Made by a program: the position numbers and the translations under genes
Source: an uncultured Desulfovibrio sp.
GTDB lineage: Bacteria; Desulfobacterota; Desulfovibrionia; Desulfovibrionales; Desulfovibrionaceae
NCBI GenBank assembly: GCA_945871415.1
Contig: CAMBWG010000010.1
Location: 1-15,843 of the forward strand
Direction of reading: 5' to 3'
Length of the DNA stretch: 15,843 bases
The notes under the pieces: model-generated
The model's database searches: none
What the model saw: the letters and a program-made list of their open reading frames with translations, nothing else
Told to the model about the DNA's origin: nothing
Shown here: positions 1 to 6,033 of the stretch, piece after piece
Position numbering within the stretch: the stretch's first letter is position 1
How the letters are laid out: the number at the start of each line of letters is the position of its first letter

Positions 1-550
1 AAGCGGAAAGACCGGCAGGCCGTCGCCGCATGAAAAGGGAATACAGCCCGAAGCAGAGCGCGCCGCCCAGGGCCCAGAAATCGCCGCTGTTCAGGCGCAG
101 AGCCGCAAGACGCTCCCAGTCCCCCCGGCTGACGAGAATGATGACGCCCGCCACCACAAGGCATACGCCGAGCAGACGGCGGGGGGAAATGGCTTCTCCG
201 TAAAGAATGCGGGACAGGAGCAGGATGACGACGGGGGCTGTCGGCACGAGCAGTGCCATATTGAGGCTTTCCGTGGTCTGCCCGGCCTTGTAGATGAGGG
301 TATTCATAAGGGTGACGCCCAGAATGGCCTGTATGGTCAGGTAGCGGGCGTGGGCGCGAATCAGAGGCCAGTCGGCGGCCAGATGCTTCCAGGCAAAGGG
401 CAGCAGCGCGAGAAGCGCCACAAGCCAGCGCCAGAAATTGCACTGCCACGGGGGAATCATGTCGGCAACGGCGCGTGCCACGACGAAGTTGCCCGACCAG
501 ATGACGGTTGCCGTCAGGGCGGCGGCATAGCCCCGGCTGATTCGCTGCAT
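1..550 (-). CDS. EamA/DMT-family transporter (3' end outside window)
   Basis: This is a membrane protein of the drug/metabolite transporter superfamily, read from an ATG at 550 to the window edge, so only about 183 N-terminal codons are visible. It begins MQRISRGYAAALTATVIWSGN. The first helix carries the W-[SG]-x-N-[FY] pattern typical of EamA domains, followed by hydrophobic segments near residues 38-55, 70-90, 95-115, 120-140 and 160-175. The visible part covers the first EamA repeat (normally about 140 residues) and the start of the second; family members are usually 280-310 residues. GGGGAAG lies 3 nt before the ATG. The gene is divergent from the neuB-like gene and has its own sigma-70-like promoter (584-612). 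The substrate cannot be inferred; DMT proteins export small metabolites or amino acids, but nothing here ties it to the neighbouring sugar genes. Confidence 0.85.
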   Translation of the reverse strand, partial: MQRISRGYAAALTATVIWSGNFVVARAVADMIPPWQCNFWRWLVALLALLPFAWKHLAADWPLIRAHARYLTIQAILGVTLMNTLIYKAGQTTESLNMALLVPTAPVVILLLSRILYGEAISPRRLLGVCLVVAGVIILVSRGDWERLAALRLNSGDFWALGGALCFGLYSLFMRRRPAGLSA

Positions 551-583
551 AGTCTTCCCCTGCCCGTTGATTGCGGGCGTTTC

Positions 584-612
584 ACAATAGCGAAGGAGAG
601 CCCCCTTGCCAA
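584..612 (-). promoter_or_regulatory. sigma-70-like promoter of the EamA transporter gene
   Basis: On the minus strand there is TTGGCA (607-612, 5/6 to consensus), a 17-nt spacer, and TATTGT (584-589, 4/6). It lies about 35 nt upstream of the ATG at 550. A small stem (GCCCG/CGGGC, 562-578) sits between the -10 box and the ribosome binding site. Confidence 0.5.
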
Positions 613-720
613 GGCGGGGCGATGGGGGGACGCCGCTTTTCTTTCGCGCGGCAAAAAGCTAGACTGGCGCTGCCCTATCTTTTTCCCTCCCTGCGAAACG
701 GGAGGCCATGCAAGGACACA

Positions 721-1797
721 ATGATGAATATCATGCAGATATTTGAAGAGGTCGCGCCGCAGGAACGCATTGCGGTTCCCTATGTCATTGCCGAGGCCGG
801 CGTCAACCATGAAGGCAGCATGGATATTGCCCGCCGCCTGATTGACGAAGCCGCCGAGGGCGGCGCGGACGCCATCAAATTCCAGACCTACAAGGCGGCG
901 ACGCTGGCGTCCAGGGATTCTCCGGCCTACTGGGATACCTCCAAGGAGCCGACGCGCAGCCAGTACGAACTCTTCAAGAAGCATGACTCCTTCTGGAAGA
1001 ACGAGTTCGAGGCGCTCAAAAAGCATTGCGATGCCGCGGGCATTGCCTTCATGTCCACGCCCTTTGATGTCGAGTCGGCGCATTTTCTCAATGATCTTAT
1101 GGATGTGTTCAAAATATCCTCGTCGGATATCACCAACAGGCCCTTTATTGAGATTCTCTGCGACTTCGGCAAACCCATTATTTTGTCCACAGGGGCGGCC
1201 CATCTGCATGAGATCGCCGAGGCCGTGGAGTGGATTGAGGCCAGGGGCAATCCCCTGGCCCTGCTGCATTGCGTGCTGAACTACCCCACCCGGGACGAAA
1301 ATGCCGCGCTGGGCATGATCAGGGGCCTGCAGCGTCACTTCCCGCAGCACGTCATCGGCTACTCGGATCACACGCTGCCCGACGATATGCACATTCTGGA
1401 GACGGCTACTCTGCTTGGGGCGCGGATTCTGGAAAAGCATTTCAGCCACGACAAGACGCTGCCGGGCAACGATCATTATCACGCCATGGACAAGGAAGAC
1501 CTCAAGCGCTTCTATGCCCGTCTTGAACGGACGCTGGCCAGCGTGGGCGATTTTGCCCTGCGCGCCCTGCCCGAGGAAGAACCTGCCCGCCGCAATGCGC
1601 GGCGTTCGCTGGTGGCCGCTCGGGCCATTACGGCGGGAAGCCGGATCTCGCCTGCCGATCTGACGTGGAAGCGCCCCGCTCACGGCATTTCGCCGCGAAA
1701 TTACGACGAAGTGCTGACCATGCGCGCCCGCAGGGACATCCCCGAAGACACGGTGCTGCGCTGGAGTGATCTGGATGACGGCGAGGCCCGCGGCTGA
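721..1797 (+). CDS. neuB: NeuB-family N-acylneuraminate (nonulosonic acid) synthase
   Basis: The family condenses phosphoenolpyruvate with an N-acetylated hexose such as ManNAc or a bacillosamine-derived sugar, giving a nine-carbon sialic, legionaminic or pseudaminic acid in the cytoplasm. The product has 358 residues, the usual family length. The N-terminal TIM barrel shows AEAGVNHEGS (about residues 22-31), GGADAIKFQTYKA (about 46-58), the MSTPFD strand, KISSSDITN, GYSDHT and EKHFSHDKTLPGNDH. The last 60-70 residues are a SAF (antifreeze-like) domain beginning near RRSLVAARAI. AAGGA at 712-716 supports ATG 721 (or ATG 724); an upstream in-frame extension is possible but has no such site. 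No neuA or neuC is nearby, so the exact sugar is unresolved. The LIC12162-type transferase lies downstream and a stem-rich leader lies in between. The family is certain, the substrate is not. Confidence 0.88.
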   Translation: MMNIMQIFEEVAPQERIAVPYVIAEAGVNHEGSMDIARRLIDEAAEGGADAIKFQTYKAATLASRDSPAYWDTSKEPTRSQYELFKKHDSFWKNEFEALKKHCDAAGIAFMSTPFDVESAHFLNDLMDVFKISSSDITNRPFIEILCDFGKPIILSTGAAHLHEIAEAVEWIEARGNPLALLHCVLNYPTRDENAALGMIRGLQRHFPQHVIGYSDHTLPDDMHILETATLLGARILEKHFSHDKTLPGNDHYHAMDKEDLKRFYARLERTLASVGDFALRALPEEEPARRNARRSLVAARAITAGSRISPADLTWKRPAHGISPRNYDEVLTMRARRDIPEDTVLRWSDLDDGEARG

Positions 1798-1818
1798 GCC
1801 GGGTGTCTCTTCTTTCCC

Positions 1819-1868
1819 GACGAGCTTCCGTGACCGGTCTGATGCTTCGGGCGGGTCGCGGAAGCGTC
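1819..1868 (+). other. stem-loop downstream of neuB
   Basis: A 12-bp stem (1824-1835 with 1854-1865) contains one U.G pair on the + strand and is extended by GAC/GTC with a two-base bulge; the loop is 18 nt. TTTTT follows only about 10 nt later (near 1880), so it could be a poor terminator or a leader structure of the next gene. Confidence 0.35.
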
Positions 1869-1907
1869 TGCCGGGGATTTTTCGCCGTATGAAAGGTTGG
1901 TTGGTAT

Positions 1908-1942
1908 GCAGACGCAAAAGCGCAATGCGCTTTTGCGTCTGC
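1908..1942. repeat. near-perfect 35-bp palindrome in the LIC12162-gene leader
   Basis: Two exactly complementary 17-bp arms (1908-1924 and 1926-1942) are separated by a single base. Internally it reads AAAAGCGCA-A-TGCGCTTTT. No T-tract follows on either strand outside the arms. It ends 34 nt before the ATG at 1977. It may be a bidirectional terminator core, a cruciform or a protein-binding operator. Confidence 0.6.
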
Positions 1943-1976
1943 TGATCAGGTTCGGGAAAAAACTGCGGAGAACTTC

Positions 1977-3743
1977 ATGGTGGACTCTTCTGGCCCGTCT
2001 GCTGCCTGTCCCCGGCTTGTGCTGGGCTTGATGCCTTCCGGCGCAACCCCGGAATTCTTTCGTCCGTCCGGGCCGTGGTGTTTTGCCGGGCAGGAGGAAT
2101 TCTTTCCCGACTGGGAAGAGCGTTTTCTCTTTCCGCCGGAGCCGTTGCGCTGCGCGGACGAGGCGGCGCGGGCCGCGGAGGAGGCGCAGGCCCTCTGCGC
2201 GGACAGTATTCCCCGCGTGGCGGCGCAGCTCTGTCCGCACTGGGCGGATTTGCCGGAAAGCTACTGGGAGACGCTGCTGGCTCCGTGGGCCATCGTCGTG
2301 GCCAGTCAGATTGTGGAACGGCAGAAGCGCGTGCAGGCCCTGTGCGCGGCATGGGGCGACAGCCCGCTGGAAGTGGAGCTGCTGCCGGAGAACTGCCGTT
2401 TTGTCTTCGGCACGGATCAGGACGTGGTCCTGCACGGAGCGCTGGGGGCGGAGTTCAATCACTGGCTTTTTTCACGTCTGCTGGAGGCGCAATGGCCCGC
2501 CGCCTGGCGCAGGATTGCGTTGCCGGAGATGGAACGGCATTTTTCCCGGGAGGAAGATATGCCGCAAAGCGGCCGACGCGCCGCTTTGAAACAGCGCCTG
2601 CGGGAGCTGCTGCTGCGTCTGCCCTTCCCCCGGCTCAAGGGGATGAGTCTGACGCAGGCGCTGCGCTTTTCTCTTGCTCTGCGCGGTGAATGCGCGGGCG
2701 AGGATCGCGGGCGCAGCCTGCGCGAGGCCTTCGGTTCCGAGGCTACCGGGCGTGTCTGTGCTCTGCCGCTGGACCCTCTGCCTCTGTTTATGGCGGCCCT
2801 GCCGGAGAGTCTGCGGCGTCTGGAGCACCCGCCGGCCATTTTCCCGCCGCTGGGCAGGCGGCATCTGCGTGTTGCCAGCGTCGCCGCATATGAAGATGCG
2901 GAATACAGGCGTTTTCTGGCGGAGTGGCGCGCACAGGGGCACCGCCTTGCCTATGTGCAGCATGGCGGTAACTACGGTCAGATTGCCACGGCCTGCGCCA
3001 CGGCCGTGGTGGAATTCAGCCAGCACGCCTTTTTTACCTGGGGCTGGGATTCCTATACTGCGCGCGGCCTTGGTAAGGGAGACGGCCCCTGCTGGCTTCC
3101 TCTGCCCTATCCGCAGCTTGCGGCCATGAAGGATGCCTGGCGGGGCGGCAGCGGCCGGCTGATTCTGGTCGGCACGGAAATGCCGTTGTACGCCTATCGC
3201 CTGGATGCCCGTCCGACGCCGCTGCAGATGGTTCAGTACCGGGAGGATAAGCAGTGGTTTCTGGAGGCCCTGCCGCGCGCCGTGCAGGATGTGACCTATT
3301 ATCGCCCGTATTTCGATGTGCCGGGATCGCTGGAAGACGCGCCGTGGCTGCTGCCCCGTTTCCCGCACGTGCATCTGTGCACCGGATCGCTGGAAGAACA
3401 TATGCTGTCCTGCCGGCTGCTTGTGCTGGATCATAACTGCACAACGCTTCTGCAGGCGCTGGCCGCCAATGTGCCGACCATTGCCTTCTGGACGCGGGAT
3501 GTCTGGCCGCAGACAGCGGAGGCCGGAGCCTGGATTGATGCGCTGGCCGAAGCCGGCATCTGGCAGCCCACAGCGGAAAGCGCAGCCGCCAAAGTCTACG
3601 AGGTCTGGGATGATCCGCTTGTCTGGTGGCGCAGCGAGGCTGTGCAGCGTGTGCGGCGCGATTTCTGCCGCTGCCATGCCCGGACAACGGACGGCTCTCC
3701 CGTCCCTCTCTGGATACGGACTCTCAACAGGCTGATAAAATAA
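1977..3743 (+). CDS. LIC12162-family putative transferase (O-antigen-associated)
   Basis: The product is a 588-residue soluble protein without a signal peptide or membrane segments. I assign it to the LIC12162 family of putative transferases, known from polysaccharide loci, based on length and motifs. These are AYVQHGGNYG (about residue 323), VVEFSQHAFFTWGWDSY (about 342-358), and a C-terminal LDHNCTTLLQALAANVPTIAFW (about 483-504). That last stretch resembles the nucleotide-sugar or acceptor end of GT-B-like folds, where a conserved acidic residue precedes a small-residue helix. The catalytic reaction of this family has not, to my knowledge, been established. CGGAG (1966-1970) sits 6 nt before the ATG. 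The gene follows neuB on the same strand, and such proximity suggests that it works on nonulosonate or a related surface sugar. Its stop codon overlaps the start of the Sel1 gene. Confidence 0.65.
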   Translation: MVDSSGPSAACPRLVLGLMPSGATPEFFRPSGPWCFAGQEEFFPDWEERFLFPPEPLRCADEAARAAEEAQALCADSIPRVAAQLCPHWADLPESYWETLLAPWAIVVASQIVERQKRVQALCAAWGDSPLEVELLPENCRFVFGTDQDVVLHGALGAEFNHWLFSRLLEAQWPAAWRRIALPEMERHFSREEDMPQSGRRAALKQRLRELLLRLPFPRLKGMSLTQALRFSLALRGECAGEDRGRSLREAFGSEATGRVCALPLDPLPLFMAALPESLRRLEHPPAIFPPLGRRHLRVASVAAYEDAEYRRFLAEWRAQGHRLAYVQHGGNYGQIATACATAVVEFSQHAFFTWGWDSYTARGLGKGDGPCWLPLPYPQLAAMKDAWRGGSGRLILVGTEMPLYAYRLDARPTPLQMVQYREDKQWFLEALPRAVQDVTYYRPYFDVPGSLEDAPWLLPRFPHVHLCTGSLEEHMLSCRLLVLDHNCTTLLQALAANVPTIAFWTRDVWPQTAEAGAWIDALAEAGIWQPTAESAAAKVYEVWDDPLVWWRSEAVQRVRRDFCRCHARTTDGSPVPLWIRTLNRLIK

Positions 3744-4768
3744 TGACGAAACAAAAATTGGGTTTAATGGCGCTGTGCCTGTGTATGGCGCTGGGTGGGA
3801 GCCCTGACGCTTTCGGCGCTCCGGCTGCGGAAAAGGCGGCGGCCGCCGAAGCCGCCGGGGCCGCCGCGCCGGAAGCGGCAAGTCTTACGGAAGTGCAGGC
3901 CGCGCTGGATGCGGACAATGCGGAAAAGGCCGTGGAGCTGCTCAAACCGCTGGTGAAAAAGAAACAGCCCGAAGCCATGTACGTCATGGGGCGTCTGGCG
4001 CTGGAAGGGCGCGGCACGCGCCGCAGCCCTGTCTATGCGGCGACATTGTTTCAGGAGGCGGCCCAGAAGGGAGATATCCGGGCCCAGAACGCCATCGGCA
4101 CGGCGTACGCGCGCGGACAGGGCGTCAAGCGGCATTACGGCGAGGCGGCACGCTGGTTCCGCAAGGCCGCGGAGCAGGGGCATGCCGTGGCTCAGTGCAA
4201 CCTTGCCTATCTGTATTCGCAGGGGCGCGGCGTGCGCAGGAGTCAGGAAAGCGCCATTGAATGGTACAGCCGGGCCGCCAATCAGGGACTGGCGGATGCC
4301 CAGTATAATCTGGGGCGTCTGTACATGAGCGTCAAGGGCGAGCTTCAGGATGATGTGAAGGCCGTTCACTGGCTGGAAAAGGCCGCGGAGCAGGATCACG
4401 CCCGGGCGCAGAATGTGCTGGGCTACATGTACGCCGAGGGGCGCGGTTATGCGCAGGACAATGCCAGGGCCCTGCAATGGTATCAGCGCGCGGCGGATCA
4501 CGGGCTGGCCGAAGCGCAGTACAACCTGGGCTACATGTACGAGCAGGGGCGCGGCGTGGCGCAGGACTACGTCAAGGCCGTGGAATGGTACCGCAAGGCC
4601 GCCGATCAGGGCGATGCCACGGCGCAGTACAGCCTTGGCCTGATGTATGATCAGGGGACCGGCGTTCCCGCCAATCTGAGCGAGGCCAATCGCTGGTACC
4701 GGCTGGCTGCCAAGAACGGCGACCCCGATGCAAAAGCCGTGATTCGTTCGCAGGAACGGGGGAAATAG
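3743..4768 (+). CDS. secreted Sel1-like repeat (SLR/TPR-type) protein
   Basis: The 341-residue product has a clear signal peptide: a basic start MTKQKLG, a hydrophobic core, and likely cleavage after DAFGA near residue 26. A short Ala-rich linker (about 27-48) follows, then at least seven tandem 36-residue Sel1 repeats from about residue 75 to 330. Each shows the pattern AxAQxxLGxxYxxGxGVxxDxxxAxxWYxxAAxQG. Repeat 4 departs from the pattern (MSVKGELQDDV instead of the GxGV turn). These solenoids are protein-interaction scaffolds; a periplasmic location is expected. The start ATG shares its A with the TAA stop of the upstream gene (TAATG), so translation is probably coupled. This is unusual, because the partner is a cytoplasmic transferase. 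The TAG stop abuts the first repeat copy. No enzymatic role is implied. Confidence 0.9.
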   Translation: MTKQKLGLMALCLCMALGGSPDAFGAPAAEKAAAAEAAGAAAPEAASLTEVQAALDADNAEKAVELLKPLVKKKQPEAMYVMGRLALEGRGTRRSPVYAATLFQEAAQKGDIRAQNAIGTAYARGQGVKRHYGEAARWFRKAAEQGHAVAQCNLAYLYSQGRGVRRSQESAIEWYSRAANQGLADAQYNLGRLYMSVKGELQDDVKAVHWLEKAAEQDHARAQNVLGYMYAEGRGYAQDNARALQWYQRAADHGLAEAQYNLGYMYEQGRGVAQDYVKAVEWYRKAADQGDATAQYSLGLMYDQGTGVPANLSEANRWYRLAAKNGDPDAKAVIRSQERGK

Positions 4769-4893
4769 AGAGCGTTTCACCTTTGAAAAAGGAGAAACGC
4801 GAGGCGGCGGCACAGCGCCGCCCGGCCCAAGGTGAGCGGAAAAACGTGTTTTTTCCCGCGAAACGACAGGCCGTATGGTTTGAAACGTTGCAC
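4767..4893 (+). repeat. CTAG-ended repeat, copy A (5' portion, truncated)
   Basis: It matches the first ~120 bp of the full copies. It has the 5' hairpin GCGTTTCACCTTT-GAA-AAAGGAGAAACGC (one A.A mismatch), the GC hairpin GGCGGCG/CGCCGCC, the GCGGAAAAA.../TTTTTTCCCGC hairpin, and the conserved ACAGGCCGTATGG block. Similarity is lost after GGTTTGAAA (about 4876-4884), so the 3' stem is not formed. Its left edge overlaps the Sel1 TAG stop (4766-4768). Confidence 0.8.
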
Positions 4894-4903
4894 CTTGAAA
4901 AAA

Positions 4904-4956
4904 TATCCCCCGGCGGCGCGTTTTCCGTATCGCGTTGCCGGGGGTATCTTTATGTT
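4904..4956. terminator. putative bidirectional terminator between the convergent Sel1 and fliR genes
   Basis: A 14-bp stem (4907-4920 with 4931-4944) starts with five C-G pairs. It has two adjacent G.U pairs when read as + strand RNA and a 10-nt loop. On the + strand TATCTTTAT follows; on the minus strand ATATTTTTTC follows, which is a good U-tract. It could end both transcripts. On the minus strand the two G.U pairs become mismatches. Confidence 0.6.
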
Positions 4957-4962
4957 CTCTGG

Positions 4963-5027
4963 GCTGTTGTTCCGGGTGACAGATGGTGTTTCCCGGAACA
5001 AACTATGCGGAACAACAGCGTTTTTTT
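4963..5027 (+). terminator. terminator-like hairpin with a competing inner hairpin
   Basis: A 12-bp perfect stem, GCTGTTGTTCCG (4963-4974) with CGGAACAACAGC (5008-5019), is followed by G and seven T residues (5021-5027). The same left arm can instead pair as TTGTTCCGGG (4967-4976) with CCCGGAACAA (4992-5001), which leaves the distal arm free. This resembles mutually exclusive leader structures, but no gene lies downstream on the + strand. Confidence 0.45.
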
Positions 5028-5087
5028 CGCAAAACAACAGGCCGTATGGTTTGAAATGCAAAGTATTTCAAACTGAAAATGCTCTAG
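5008..5087 (+). repeat. CTAG-ended repeat, copy B (3' portion)
   Basis: It matches the last ~80 bp of the full copies. It has GCGGAA...TTTTTTTCGC, then ACAACAGGCCGTATGG, the 10-bp stem TTTGAAATGC-AAA-GTATTTCAAA (one G.U), and the terminus CTGAAAATGCTCTAG. Its final CTAG (5084-5087) is also the first CTAG of copy C, forming the palindrome GCTCTAGAGC. Confidence 0.8.
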
Positions 5088-5233
5088 AGCGTTTCAACTT
5101 TGAAAAAGGTGAAACGCGAGGCGGCGGCACAGCGCCGCCCGGCCCGAAGTGAGCGGAAAAACCGCGCTTTTTCCGCGAAACGACAGGCCGTATGGTTTGA
5201 AATGCAAAGTATTTCAAACTGAAAATGCTCTAG
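5084..5233 (+). repeat. CTAG-ended repeat, copy C (full length, 150 bp)
   Basis: It begins and ends with CTAG. The outer 22 bases at each end are imperfect inverted repeats (18 of 22 match: CTAGAGCGTTTCAACTTTG.. against CTAGAGCATTTTCAGTTTG..). Four stem-loops follow one another: 5092-5120, GGCGGCG/CGCCGCC, GCGGAAAAA/TTTTTCCGC (9 bp, perfect), and TTTGAAATGC/GTATTTCAAA. The closing CTAG (5230-5233) contains the fliR stop codon on the minus strand. Confidence 0.85.
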
Positions 5234-6021
5234 TTGTAGAGCGGACTCATGGCCCGGAGGATGTTGGTGAACAGGCCGTCCATGCCGGAAATGAACGAGC
5301 CGATGTGCTGGGCCATAATCTGGAAAATCAGACCGATAAAGAAGAAGCCCACGCTGATCTTGATGGGAAAGCCAAATTCCATGATGTGAATCTGCGGCGA
5401 GGTGCGGGCTACGAGGCCGAGCGCCACTTCAACCATGAACAGCGCCACCATGACGGGAGCGCATATCTTGAGTGCCAGACGGAACATGCCGACGGACAGA
5501 CCGACGACCTGATCCAGCAGCGCCTGACCAATGAAGAGCCCCCCCGGCGGGATGAGGTCAAAGGTCGCCGCAAAGCCGCGAATCATATAAAGATGTCCAT
5601 CCAGCGACAGGAAGGTCAGAAGCGAGACCATCCAGATAAAGAAGGATGTTGCGCCGGTATTGTTGCCGCTGATGGGATCGGCAAAGGTAATCATGGCAAA
5701 GCCCATCTGGAAGCCCAGCAGCTCGCCGCCCGCCTGAATACCCATGAAGAGAAAGTTGACGATCATGCCGAGCACCAGGCCGATGACCAGCTCGCCAAGC
5801 AGCATGATGGCAATGTCAAAGGGGTGAGCGGGCATGAACGCGCCCGAAAGAGAGACGACGGGCCATACGCCCAGAGTGAAGACGATGGATACGGCGCCCT
5901 TGACGGTTGTGGGGATGTTCTGGGTCGAAAAGATGGGCAGCATGAACATGATGATGCTCACGCGCATCAGCGTCAGAATGAAGCTGAGGACAACCGCGGG
6001 ATTATAATCAAAAAGATTCAT
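5230..6021 (-). CDS. fliR: flagellar biosynthesis protein FliR
   Basis: FliR is an integral inner-membrane component of the flagellar type III export gate, together with FliP, FliQ, FlhA and FlhB. The product has 263 residues, the usual length. It begins MNLFDYNPAVVLSFILTLMR and has about six hydrophobic segments spread over the whole protein. It contains the family stretch with RVSIIMFMLPIFSTQNIP near the N-terminus, LGELVIGLVLGMIVNFLF (about residues 75-92), GELLGFQMGFAM, and a C-terminal PLYN. The start is 12 nt downstream of the cheV stop, so the two genes are almost certainly co-transcribed; only a weak ribosome site (CCGGA) is present. The TAG stop is provided by the terminal CTAG of repeat copy C. 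No fliP, fliQ, flhB or flhA is adjacent, unlike many flagellar operons. Confidence 0.93.
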   Translation of the reverse strand: MNLFDYNPAVVLSFILTLMRVSIIMFMLPIFSTQNIPTTVKGAVSIVFTLGVWPVVSLSGAFMPAHPFDIAIMLLGELVIGLVLGMIVNFLFMGIQAGGELLGFQMGFAMITFADPISGNNTGATSFFIWMVSLLTFLSLDGHLYMIRGFAATFDLIPPGGLFIGQALLDQVVGLSVGMFRLALKICAPVMVALFMVEVALGLVARTSPQIHIMEFGFPIKISVGFFFIGLIFQIMAQHIGSFISGMDGLFTNILRAMSPLYN

Positions 6022-6033
6022 GGCGTCCGGCCA

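Noticed and set aside
571..720. In-frame upstream extension of the NeuB reading frame
   Set aside because: The extension has no family similarity and would overlap the divergent promoter region; AAGGA at 712-716 supports the start at 721/724.
514..1917. Long open frame on the minus strand opposite neuB
   Set aside because: It is the antisense shadow of a recognisable GC-rich gene and has no protein-family character.
4767..5233. CRISPR array as an explanation for the clustered repeats
   Set aside because: The units are ~150 bp, unequal, and not separated by uniform unique spacers; no cas gene is present.
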